A stretch of DNA of 6,248 nt from positions 1 through 6,248 of the forward strand of contig SEEY01000244.1 of NCBI GenBank assembly GCA_004211235.1, read 5' to 3'. The notes beneath the pieces were generated by a model. The model searched no databases, was not told the DNA's origin, and worked only from the letters and a program-made list of their open reading frames with translations. The DNA comes from Rubrivivax sp. GTDB lineage: Bacteria > Pseudomonadota > Gammaproteobacteria > Burkholderiales > Burkholderiaceae. Position 1 is the first letter of the stretch. Each line of letters begins with the position of its first letter. Positions 1 to 6,205 of this stretch are shown one piece after another. The position numbers were made by a program, and so were the translations under genes.

Positions 1-1686
1 GTTCAGCGGCGTGCGGATCTCGTGGCTGACGGTTGCGAGGAAGGCGCTCTTGGCGTGGCTGGCGGTCTCGGCCTGCTGCTTGGCGGCCTGCAGCTCGCGT
101 TGCTGGCGGCGATGCTCGGTGACGTCTTCCGCCACCCACAGCGTCGCGCGTTCGGCCTCGCTCTCATGGCGGCCCGACAGCGCGGGCAGGCCGCGGGCGT
201 TCAGGCGCACGGTGATCTGCCGGCCGTCGACGCGCTCGAAGTCCTGCTCGAAGCCGCGCGTCTCGCCCGCAGCGATGTGGGCCGCGGGCAGCTCGGGCAG
301 CTCCACATCCAGGCCGCCGAAGATCTCCTGCCAGTGCCGGTTGACGCGCTCGAACTGCGCGCCGCGCGTCAGCGCGATGCCGACGCTGGCATGGTCGAGC
401 AGGGCGTCGGCCTCGATGCGGGCGCGCTCGCGCTCGGTGATGTCGCGCGCGATCAGCATGGTCGCCGGCTCGCCGTCCCAGTCCAGCGAGGCGGCCGAGA
501 CGAGCAGGTCGCGCCACTCGCCGCGCACGAGGATGGCGGAGCGGAAGTCGCGCGCGATGCCGCTGACGGCCAGCTCGGCGCCCAGGCGCTTGGGCTCGCG
601 GCTGTCCGGCCACAGCCCCAGCTCGCGGCCCGAGCGGCCGATGACGTCGTCGCGGCTGCGGCCGATGAGGCTGCAGAAACCCGAGTTGGCGAAGCGGATG
701 CGGCCGTCGGCCGTGCGCGCCACGCAGATCGCGTCCGGGCTGGCGCGCAGCAGGCGGTCCAGCATGTCGGCGGTGCGCTGGTGCTGCTGCAGCGTCAGCC
801 GCTCGCCGGTGATGTTGTGGCTGACGCCGCGCCAGCCGGTGTGCCTGGCCGCGGCGTCGAAGACCGGCTCGCCCGAACTCAGCGTCCACAGCAGCCGGCC
901 GTCCGGTGTGCGAAAGCCGTTGACGCGGTCGCGGTAGGGGCGCTTGGCGCGGATGTCTTCCAGCAGCGCGTGGTAGTCGGCGTCGCGCACGATGACGGCG
1001 GCGTCGGGCTCACCCAGGCGCAGGAAGTCGTCGCGCCGGTGGCCGGACAGCGGCTCGAACTCCTCGGACAGCCACTTGATGCGGAACTGCGCATCGGCCT
1101 CCCAGGCCCAGTTGTGCGCGGCCTGCACGAGGCGGGCCAGGCGGGCCTCCTCGCTGATGGCACGCGCCAGCGCCGCGCCGAGGATGCGGTTGAGCAGCAG
1201 CGCGGACGACAGCGCGGCGGCCGCCAGCAGCACGTGGCCGACAAGGCGGTCGGTCGCCGTGGGCAGGTGCGGCATCTTCAGGCCCGGCAGCAGGCCGTGC
1301 GCTTCCAGGGCCGCCAGCGCGGCGACGGCGCCGATGTAGACGACCGTCAGCACCACCGCGGCCGTGTTGCCGGCCACGCCGCCGGCCAGCGCGATGAGCA
1401 GTGCGCCGGCGGCGAGGATCAGGGAGTGCACGCCCAGGCCGAGGTAGCTCGCATGGCCCACCAGGCAGACCAGCGTGCCGCCCAGCACCAGCGTGGTCGC
1501 CAGGCGCGGGCGAGCGGCGCGGTACAGCAGCGCGCCGCCGCCGGCCACCAGCAGCAGCGCGGCGCCCAGCACGAGGCGCTGGCTGAGCCACCACGGGCGC
1601 TGGCCCACCGCCATGTCGACGGCGCCGACGCCCATGGCGAGGCCGCCGACGATGACGAGGATCCAGATCAGCGTGCGCGCCGCCAT
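1..1686 (-). CDS. Membrane-bound multi-PAS sensor histidine kinase (3' end beyond window)
   Basis: Sensor kinase of a two-component system, predicted to sit in the inner membrane and autophosphorylate on histidine. The 562 visible residues translate without a stop to the window edge. Residues about 5-173 hold six hydrophobic segments (roughly 5-25, 36-56, 62-82, 86-106, 108-129, 147-170), a membrane input module I cannot name. Three PAS-like regions follow, at about 184-295, 308-420 and 425-525. Each ends in a PAS/PAC-type signature: GVSHNITGERL, ARDITERER and VAEDVTEHR. A charged, Gln-rich helix (about 525-545) leads to the H-box FLATVSHEIRTPLN, with the phospho-acceptor at His555. The HATPase domain and any receiver domain lie outside the window, so hybrid type is undecided. 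I chose the ATG at 1686 because the first membrane helix begins right after it; no clear Shine-Dalgarno is seen and the frame stays open upstream. The preceding metalloprotein gene ends 109 bases earlier on the same strand, so co-transcription is possible. Ligand and partner regulator are unknown. Confidence 0.93.
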   Translation of the reverse strand, partial: MAARTLIWILVIVGGLAMGVGAVDMAVGQRPWWLSQRLVLGAALLLVAGGGALLYRAARPRLATTLVLGGTLVCLVGHASYLGLGVHSLILAAGALLIALAGGVAGNTAAVVLTVVYIGAVAALAALEAHGLLPGLKMPHLPTATDRLVGHVLLAAAALSSALLLNRILGAALARAISEEARLARLVQAAHNWAWEADAQFRIKWLSEEFEPLSGHRRDDFLRLGEPDAAVIVRDADYHALLEDIRAKRPYRDRVNGFRTPDGRLLWTLSSGEPVFDAAARHTGWRGVSHNITGERLTLQQHQRTADMLDRLLRASPDAICVARTADGRIRFANSGFCSLIGRSRDDVIGRSGRELGLWPDSREPKRLGAELAVSGIARDFRSAILVRGEWRDLLVSAASLDWDGEPATMLIARDITERERARIEADALLDHASVGIALTRGAQFERVNRHWQEIFGGLDVELPELPAAHIAAGETRGFEQDFERVDGRQITVRLNARGLPALSGRHESEAERATLWVAEDVTEHRRQQRELQAAKQQAETASHAKSAFLATVSHEIRTPLN

Positions 1687-1758
1687 GCGCTGCAAGACGT
1701 CGCCGGTCTTGCCGGGCTTGGAAAACGCCGGGCTGCTCCTGGTTGGCTCGTCCCCCTC

Positions 1759-1786
1759 GGCGGGTCGCAAGGGCGCTGCCCCGCCC
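1759..1786 (-). other. GC-rich hairpin between the metalloprotein and kinase genes
   Basis: The 109-base gap between the two minus-strand genes contains self-complementary GC-rich sequence. GGCGGG (1759-1764) pairs with CCCGCC (1780-1785); a competing shorter hairpin pairs GGGCG (1771-1775) with CGCCC (1782-1786) around a 6-base loop. No T-tract follows on either strand, so it is not a standard intrinsic terminator. It could be an mRNA-stabilising or attenuating structure between co-transcribed genes, or one copy of a dispersed REP-like intergenic repeat. Only one copy is in this window, so the repeat idea cannot be tested here. Confidence 0.35.
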
Positions 1787-1795
1787 GGTGGGCTT

Positions 1796-3796
1796 TCAAG
1801 AGGCGCTGAAGCCATTGCGGGTGTGGGTGCCGTCGCAGAAGGGTTTGGTGGCGCTGCCGCCGCAGCGGCACAGCCGCGCCTGGCTGACGCGGCAGACCAT
1901 GCGGCCGGTGCCGCTCAGCACCTCGACGGCGCCGCGCAGCTGCAGCGGGCCGTTGGGCTCGGGCTCGATGTCGATGCGGCCGGCGCGCAGCTCCGGGCTG
2001 GCGGGCATGTCGGTGGACAGGCCCAGCAGCCCGGTCTCCGGCTCGCCGGTCGCGTCGAAACGGATGTCGTGGTGGCTGCCGTCGCAGAACGGCTTGTTCT
2101 TGCTCGCGCCGCAGCGGCACAGCGTGGCGCGCGTGCCGATGGGTTCGCCGCGCAGGTAAAGCTCGCCGCGGATGCCGTTGGGCCCGGCCTCGCGCACCTG
2201 CAGCAGGTTGACGGGCGGCGGCGCCTCGTCGGGCTCGCCGTCCTTGCGGCGCACCTGGATGGCGCCCGATGGGCAGGCGTGGGCGATGTCGACGAGGCGC
2301 TCCACGGGCATGGCATCGGGATACAGCCAGGCGCCGGGCGTGTTGGCCAGGAAGACCCTGGGCGCGCCGGTCACGCAGAAGCGCGCGTGGATGCAGCGCT
2401 TCGCCTCGAAGCGCAGCTCCAGCTTCTCGCCTTGCACGACCTCGATGCCGTTCAGCGTGTCGGCCGGTGGTGCGGGCGGCGGCGGCGGGGCGGCGACTGC
2501 CGGCGCAGGCGCGACCGCGACCGCGACCGCGACCGGCGCGGCGAGATCGAGGCCGCGCTCGGCGCGGTCGCGCAGCGTCTGCAGCTGGCGGGCAGCGCGC
2601 TCCGTGCGCTCGGTCTGCTGTTCGCGGTGCAGCGCGGCCGCGGAGTCGGTCAATTGCACCAGCCGCTCGATGACGAAGCGCCGCGCGGCCGGCCCGGGCG
2701 GCATCGCCGCCGTGTCGCGCAGCGCGGTGAAGCTGGCGCCGGCATGGCAGCCCGGGTTGCTCGGCCCGGCGGGCAGGCGCGCGGCGTGCTCGGCCAGCGG
2801 CGTGAAGGCGCGCATCAGGCCGACGGCCAGGTCCACGTGCAGGCTCTTCTCCGCCGACGGGCCGGGCAGCAGATAGGCCTGGGCGAGCAGGCGCAGCATC
2901 AGCTGGTAGCTGGCGTTGGCGAGGTCGACCGTCTCGGCGGCGGCGCGGTCTTCCAGCCAGACCCGGCCTTCGGGCCGCGGCGGGCGGCGCAGCACCGGGT
3001 TGGTGGCGGCCGGCCAGGCGGGTGTGAAGTCTGCATTGGCCGCCCGCAGCGCGGCCAGCTCGGTGCGGATGGCGGCAAAGCGCTGGTAGTGGGAACTGTC
3101 GCTGTCGCTGGGCGCACCTTCGCCCTGGCGGACGATGGCGTCGAAGGCGGCCAGCGCCGTCTTGGAGCACAGCACGCGGCGGGCGCCGCCCAGCGTCAGC
3201 TCTTCGGGGCCCAGCTGCAGCCCGCGGTCGCCGCAGAAGCTGTCGGTCTCGCCATGCTCGGAGACGAAGGCCTGCAGGTCGGTGGACAGCGTCGCGTAGA
3301 AGTGGCCGACGGTGTCGTAGTCGCGCGCCATCGGCGTGATGCGCGGCTCGGCGCTGCTGCGGGAAAACAGGCGCTCGGCAGCGAAGCCCTCGCCGTCCTG
3401 CTCGTTGCTGCCGTCAGGACGCTCCAGATAGATGAAGTGCTGCAGCGTCGCCGCGTTGAAGGGCGCCAGCTTCACGACCACGCGGGCCGGCAGATAGCCC
3501 GGGTCCAGCGGAAAGTTGCCGCGGCCGATGCGTGGGGCGCCGCCCAGCGACGCCGTGATGTTCCACACCGCGACGAGATGGCCCATCTCCTCGACGGCGA
3601 CCGCGATGATCTCGCGCCGCCAGCGCTCGACCGCTTCGGCCTCCTGCGCGTTCAGGCCCTCCGCCTCGCCCTGTTTCAGGCTGAAGGCCGCGTAGAGGTA
3701 GGTGCACATCAGGTTGTGCTCCAGCTCGGCGGCTTCGTACAGGCTGTGCAGCAGTTGTTCGCGGCTGGGAGCGGCCGCTGGGGAGATGGTGGTCAT
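1796..3796 (-). CDS. Ferritin-like / Fer4_19 / double CDGSH iron-sulfur fusion protein
   Basis: A 666-residue, probably cytoplasmic metalloprotein with no signal peptide. Residues 1 to about 395 resemble the ferritin-like family of iminophenyl-pyruvate dimer synthase (VioB/RebD type, PF12902). Candidate metal ligands are Glu24, Glu26-His27, the E70-x-x-H73 motif, Glu226 in a QGEG motif and His236 in SHYQRF. A charged helix and an Ala/Val/Pro linker (about 395-447) follow. Residues about 450-518 match Fer4_19, a divergent single-cluster ferredoxin domain, with Cys468, Cys474 and Cys508 (HACPSGAI). Two CDGSH [2Fe-2S] domains follow, each with 3Cys-1His ligands: Cys560, Cys562, Cys571, His575, then Cys643, Cys645, Cys654, His658. 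These families are linked to iron or redox chemistry, and the ferritin-like part to oxidative amino-acid dimerisation in violacein-type pathways. No other such biosynthetic gene is present, so the substrate is unknown; electron transfer from the clusters to the ferritin-like site is inference. The MTTIS start is chosen because the family helix starts about 12 residues in; no clear Shine-Dalgarno precedes it. Confidence 0.93.
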   Translation of the reverse strand: MTTISPAAAPSREQLLHSLYEAAELEHNLMCTYLYAAFSLKQGEAEGLNAQEAEAVERWRREIIAVAVEEMGHLVAVWNITASLGGAPRIGRGNFPLDPGYLPARVVVKLAPFNAATLQHFIYLERPDGSNEQDGEGFAAERLFSRSSAEPRITPMARDYDTVGHFYATLSTDLQAFVSEHGETDSFCGDRGLQLGPEELTLGGARRVLCSKTALAAFDAIVRQGEGAPSDSDSSHYQRFAAIRTELAALRAANADFTPAWPAATNPVLRRPPRPEGRVWLEDRAAAETVDLANASYQLMLRLLAQAYLLPGPSAEKSLHVDLAVGLMRAFTPLAEHAARLPAGPSNPGCHAGASFTALRDTAAMPPGPAARRFVIERLVQLTDSAAALHREQQTERTERAARQLQTLRDRAERGLDLAAPVAVAVAVAPAPAVAAPPPPPAPPADTLNGIEVVQGEKLELRFEAKRCIHARFCVTGAPRVFLANTPGAWLYPDAMPVERLVDIAHACPSGAIQVRRKDGEPDEAPPPVNLLQVREAGPNGIRGELYLRGEPIGTRATLCRCGASKNKPFCDGSHHDIRFDATGEPETGLLGLSTDMPASPELRAGRIDIEPEPNGPLQLRGAVEVLSGTGRMVCRVSQARLCRCGGSATKPFCDGTHTRNGFSAS
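2511..2534 (-). repeat. Hexamer tandem repeat coding for a Val-Ala linker
   Basis: Four exact copies of GCGACC (plus strand) in a row. Read on the minus strand they code for alternating Val and Ala at about residues 422-429 of the metalloprotein, inside the flexible linker between its ferritin-like and iron-sulfur halves. Because the unit is two codons long, gain or loss of a copy would keep the frame and change only linker length. Confidence 0.75.
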
Positions 3797-3825
3797 TGGG
3801 CAGGGCGTTCGACAGGCCGCGAGAC

Positions 3826-3847
3826 ATTAGCACGCAGCCCGGGCTGC
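3826..3847 (-). promoter_or_regulatory. Possible promoter with adjoining 14-bp palindrome upstream of the metalloprotein gene
   Basis: On the minus strand the perfect palindrome GCAGCCCGGGCTGC (3834-3847) is followed two bases later by GCTAAT (3831-3826), which matches four of six -10 positions and lies about 30 bases before the ATG at 3796. No good -35 element is seen at the usual distance. A palindrome lying where a -35 region or spacer would be is typical of a repressor or activator site, but chance occurrence in GC-rich DNA is plausible. The regulator is unknown. Confidence 0.3.
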
Positions 3848-3878
3848 TTGCCCTGTGGTTTTCTGGGTGCTTGAGGGC

Positions 3879-3904
3879 TGGGCGGCGGGAGCCGAGCCGG
3901 CCCA
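3879..3904 (-). terminator. Weak hairpin after the acyltransferase gene
   Basis: Just past the acyltransferase stop codon (minus strand), TGGGC-GGC (with one bulged C) can pair with GCC-GCCCA around a 9-base loop, giving eight pairs. No T-run follows, so any termination would need Rho or be inefficient. It may only be a chance GC-rich hairpin. Confidence 0.25.
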
Positions 3905-3914
3905 GGTGCGCGGC

Positions 3915-4991
3915 TCAGACGGTGCGCAGGCGCGGCAGCCAGGCCAGCGGATCGAAGCGGGCGGCGGGCGCCTCCACCCAGCGGTGGAAAGGCAGGGCCA
4001 GCCAGTTGGCCAGCGCCCAGGTGACGACGAGCAGCATCAGGCCCGTCTCGGGGGTGGCGCCCGGCTCGTTGGCCATCAGGGCGTTGGTGAGCAGCAGCAC
4101 CGGGAAGTGCAGCAGGAACAGGGCATAGGACGGCGTCGCCCACATGGCCATCATGCCGTTCCAGCGCGCCGGCAGCAGCGGCCGGCCGGCGGTGGCGCGC
4201 GCATCGGCCCAGGCCAGCCACAGTGCGGTGGCCAGCGCCAGCGCGAGGCGGTCGCGCCAGTCCAGCCACAGCGCCGCGCCGAAGGCCACGGCCAGCAGCA
4301 CCAGGCCGGCGCGGCGGTGCCGCCACAGGCCGAGCCAGTGCACCATCGCGCCCAGGCCGTAGGCGGCGAAGAAGTAGGGCGCCCAGGCGTCCAGTGCCGA
4401 GTCGCGGTTGAAGACGAAGGCCGAGGCCAGCGCCACGCCGCCCACCAGCAAGGGGCCGATGACGAGCCGGCTCGGATGCCGCCAGCCGCGCCGCGCCAGC
4501 CAGAGCAGGCCCACGAGCACGGCGAAGAGCTGCAGGTCGATGGCCACGTACCAGGCGCCGACGGTGAGGGCTTCGTAGCCGAGCACGTCATGCAGCAGCA
4601 GCGCATGGGCCAGCAGCTGGCCCAGGCCGATCTCGGCCGGCACCATCTCGGGCCAGGTCGCCTCGACGAGCTGGCAGGCGCCCAGCGTCAGCGCCAGCGC
4701 CGCCAGGAAGGGCAGCACCAGGCGCAGGTAGCGCCGCCACAGTAGCGCCGGCGCCGCGGCCTGCAGCGCAGCGCCACGCGGCGACAGGCCGCGCGCGCTG
4801 AGGTAGCCGGCGACGACGAGGAAGACCTGCACCGCCATGCGGCCGTACTGGTGCATCGCCCCGGCCAGCATCGGCAGGGCGTCATGCGCGGAGCGGGCGA
4901 TCGGACCGTAGCTGACCAGGTGGTGCAGCACGATGACCTGGGCCGCCGCGGCCTTCAGGGCGTCGATGTGCGGGAGTCGGCGGGAAGACAT
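3915..4991 (-). CDS. Acyltransferase 3 family integral membrane protein
   Basis: A 358-residue inner-membrane protein of the acyltransferase-3 family (PF01757, OafA/NodX-like). Family members transfer acetyl or other acyl groups to cell-surface sugars, lipids or exported metabolites. The N-terminus RLPHIDALKAAAAQVIVLHH fits the family opening motif. About ten hydrophobic helices are visible, for example near 13-30, 52-66, 92-108, 145-165, 176-194, 203-221, 228-244, 246-262, 283-303 and 315-335. Length is normal for the membrane domain alone; no SGNH domain is attached. The Arg of the family's R-x10-H motif is Lys13 here, paired with His24. An upstream in-frame ATG at 5027 is rejected because it lies in the loop of the preceding terminator; the ATG at 4991 puts the motif at the usual distance from the N-terminus. 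No strong Shine-Dalgarno is seen. No glycan-synthesis genes are adjacent, so the acceptor is unknown. Confidence 0.92.
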   Translation of the reverse strand: MSSRRLPHIDALKAAAAQVIVLHHLVSYGPIARSAHDALPMLAGAMHQYGRMAVQVFLVVAGYLSARGLSPRGAALQAAAPALLWRRYLRLVLPFLAALALTLGACQLVEATWPEMVPAEIGLGQLLAHALLLHDVLGYEALTVGAWYVAIDLQLFAVLVGLLWLARRGWRHPSRLVIGPLLVGGVALASAFVFNRDSALDAWAPYFFAAYGLGAMVHWLGLWRHRRAGLVLLAVAFGAALWLDWRDRLALALATALWLAWADARATAGRPLLPARWNGMMAMWATPSYALFLLHFPVLLLTNALMANEPGATPETGLMLLVVTWALANWLALPFHRWVEAPAARFDPLAWLPRLRTV

Positions 4992-5008
4992 GGGAAAGCT
5001 TGCGACAC

Positions 5009-5038
5009 AAAAAGAACGGGCCTGCATCGCAGGCCCGT
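5009..5038 (-). terminator. Rho-independent terminator of the BON-domain gene
   Basis: On the minus strand, ACGGGCCTGC (5038-5029) and GCAGGCCCGT (5025-5016) form a perfect 10-bp stem with a 3-base loop, followed by TCTTTTT (5015-5009). It lies 52 bases past the BON stop codon, as expected for its terminator. It also lies only 17 bases before the acyltransferase ATG, so that gene must be transcribed by read-through, by initiation inside or very close to the hairpin, or from a promoter just upstream that runs through it. Confidence 0.9.
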
Positions 5039-5055
5039 CGTTTCGGAACCGTGAA

Positions 5056-5061
5056 ATTGTA
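5056..5061 (-). promoter_or_regulatory. TACAAT -10-like box before the terminator hairpin
   Basis: On the minus strand TACAAT (5061-5056) matches five of six bases of the sigma-70 -10 consensus and stands out in GC-rich surroundings. No good -35 hexamer lies 16-18 bases upstream. If active, the transcript would begin near 5049 and run at once into the hairpin at 5038-5016, which would then act as a leader or attenuator for the acyltransferase gene. Weak evidence. Confidence 0.3.
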
Positions 5062-5090
5062 CCGGGGCCGTCCCGGCACGGGCCTTGGTT

Positions 5091-5414
5091 TTACTTCGCT
5101 GTAACAGTCAGCTGGTTGTCGACGGACTTCACGCCCTCGACCGCCTTGGCAATGCTCTCTGCACGGTCCTTCTCGGCGGCATTGGCCACCTTGCCGGTCA
5201 GCTGCACCCAGCCGTCGGCGTCGGTGTCCACGTGCACCATGGCCAGGGACGACACCTTGCTCGCTGCCAGCTGCGCCTTGATCTTGGTCGTGACGACGGA
5301 GTCCTTGACCCAGGTCTTGGTGGTGCCGGCGGGCTTGGCGTCTGCGGCGTAGCTGGCGAGCGGCACGGCCAGGGCGGCGGTGAGGGCGAGGGTGGCGAGC
5401 CTGGAGAATGTCAT
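5091..5414 (-). CDS. Exported BON-domain (OsmY-like) protein
   Basis: A 107-residue protein with a Sec signal peptide: Arg5 followed by a hydrophobic stretch to about residue 20, and probable cleavage after SYA at residue 23. The mature protein is therefore periplasmic, or membrane-associated from the periplasmic side. Residues about 36-104 form one BON domain (PF04972): the DSVVTTKIKAQL helix, the VHVDTDADGWVQLTGKV strand pair with conserved Gly74, an AESIAKAVEGVKSV helix and a closing NQLTV strand. BON proteins such as OsmY bind membranes or envelope components and are often induced by osmotic or stationary-phase stress. OsmY of E. coli has two BON domains, so this is a single-domain relative. 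The start is supported by AAAGGA seven bases before the ATG. The gene is monocistronic: a strong terminator follows, and a divergent gene lies upstream. Confidence 0.94.
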   Translation of the reverse strand: MTFSRLATLALTAALAVPLASYAADAKPAGTTKTWVKDSVVTTKIKAQLAASKVSSLAMVHVDTDADGWVQLTGKVANAAEKDRAESIAKAVEGVKSVDNQLTVTAK

Positions 5415-5421
5415 GGTGCTG

Positions 5422-5427
5422 TCCTTT
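5422..5427 (-). promoter_or_regulatory. Ribosome binding site of the BON-domain gene
   Basis: AAAGGA on the minus strand, seven bases before the ATG at 5414. It is the clearest Shine-Dalgarno sequence in the window and fixes the start of the BON protein. Confidence 0.8.
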
Positions 5428-5467
5428 CAAAGGGCAGACGCGCCCCATGCGCATCGCCACGGCAGCG

Positions 5468-5474
5468 AATCTAG
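5468..5474 (-). promoter_or_regulatory. Possible -10 element of the BON-domain gene
   Basis: CTAGATT on the minus strand resembles the extended -10 (CTAYACT-like) favoured by the stationary-phase sigma factor RpoS, with a poor -35 region, as is common for that class. It lies about 54 bases before the ATG. RpoS control is known for osmY in E. coli; applying it here is inference from one short match. Confidence 0.3.
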
Positions 5475-5589
5475 CCAGCACGGGCCTGTGCTTTTGCCGG
5501 GCGACGCGCGGTCTGCCTGTAGGAAAAGGCCGACTGGGGTCATCTGAGGCCGCTTCAAGGCCGGCGCGAAAACATCTATGGTCGTCCCC

Positions 5590-6129
5590 ATGCAGCACCA
5601 AGACGTCCTCGCCTTCTGATTCCAGGAGACCCAGACCGCCCAGCAATGGTCCGCCGATCCGGCCTTCGACGAACTCGTGCGCAGCCGTTTCGGCGCCTTG
5701 CACGAGCAGGCCCTGCGCTGCGAGCTGTTCGGCTGGCGCACGACGCCGGAAGGCCGGCTGGCCGAGGTCATCGTGCTGGACCAGTTCTCGCGCAACATGC
5801 ACCGCGGCACGCCGCGCGCCTTCGCGGCCGACCCGCTGGCCCTGGCGCTGGCGCAGGAGGCCGTCGCGGTCGGCGCCGACCTGCAGTTGCAGTTCGAGCA
5901 GCGGGCCTTCCTCTACATGCCCTGGATGCACAGCGAATCCCCCGCCATCCATGCCACGGGCGAGCCGCTGATGAAGGAGCGCGCGCCGCAGAACACGCAT
6001 GACTTCGAGCTCCGGCACAAGGCCATCGTCGACCGCTTCGGCCGCTACCCGCACCGCAACGCCATCCTCGGCCGTGAGTCGACGGCGGAGGAGCTGGCGT
6101 TCCTGAAGCAGCCGGGGTCGAGCTTCTGA
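5590..6129 (+). pseudogene. DUF924 family gene interrupted by an in-frame TGA at codon 10
   Basis: Reading in one frame from the ATG at 5590 to the TGA at 6127-6129 gives a 179-residue product typical in length of the DUF924 family (PF06041), whose function is unknown. Family signatures are LDQFSRN (63-69), TPRAFAADPLALALA (about 73-87), MPWMHSE (110-116) and FGRYPHRNAILGR (150-162), ending in PGSSF. Codon 10 (5617-5619) is TGA, where the family has Trp in its N-terminal DVL-x-F-W-F motif; a single G-to-A change from TGG explains it. The frame beyond is intact with no other lesion. The longest stop-free start is the GTG at 5677, which would drop about 29 conserved residues and has no Shine-Dalgarno. 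ATG 5578 is an alternative upstream start adding four residues. The gene is divergent from the BON gene across 175 bases. It may be a recent pseudogene, an N-terminally short CDS from 5677, or an intact gene with a base-call error. Confidence 0.85.
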
Positions 6130-6175
6130 ATCGGTAGTCGCCCCGACCGCCGCGGGTGGCCTGCCGTGATCCAAT

Positions 6176-6204
6176 GCAGAAATTGGAACCGATTCCATTT
6201 CTGC
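6176..6204 (+). promoter_or_regulatory. Nested inverted repeat with LacI-family-like operator core
   Basis: The outer arms GCAGAAAT (6176-6183) and ATTTCTGC (6197-6204) are perfect 8-bp complements. Inside them is TGGAACCGATTCCA (6184-6197), whose TGGAA and TTCCA arms flank a central CG. A GGAA-x-CG-x-TTCC layout is the usual form of operators bound by LacI/GalR-family repressors. The dyad ends one base before the ATG at 6206, so it could block transcription or early elongation, or fold in the mRNA over the place where a Shine-Dalgarno would lie. The cognate regulator is not in the window. Confidence 0.55.
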
Positions 6205-6205
6205 C

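Noticed and set aside
22..1809. Plus-strand open frame of 595 codons opposite the kinase
   Set aside because: The minus strand there encodes a kinase with PAS signatures and an H-box; the plus translation is low-complexity and motif-free.
1475..3874. Very long plus-strand open frame (799 codons) opposite the kinase start and the metalloprotein gene
   Set aside because: It is antisense to a gene with clear CDGSH, Fer4_19 and ferritin-like motifs. Its Ala/Gly/Arg/Gln-rich translation shows no domain; long antisense frames are expected at this GC content.
3855..4745. Plus-strand open frame of 296 codons opposite the acyltransferase
   Set aside because: Gln/Gly/Arg-rich antisense shadow; the minus strand has the membrane helices and family motif.
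4989..5027. Longer acyltransferase with a start at the ATG at 5027
   Set aside because: That ATG is in the loop of the BON terminator, and the extra 12 residues do not look like part of the family.
5617..5619. Selenocysteine or a reassigned TGA in the DUF924 gene
   Set aside because: The family has Trp, not Cys, at this site; other genes in the window end in TGA; and I see no selenocysteine-insertion-type stem-loop I could defend just downstream.
5646..6002. Plus-strand frame starting at ATG 5646, after an AGGAG at 5624-5628
   Set aside because: The frame differs from that of the DUF924 protein, the spacing of 17 bases is too long, and its Arg/Ala-rich translation has no motif.
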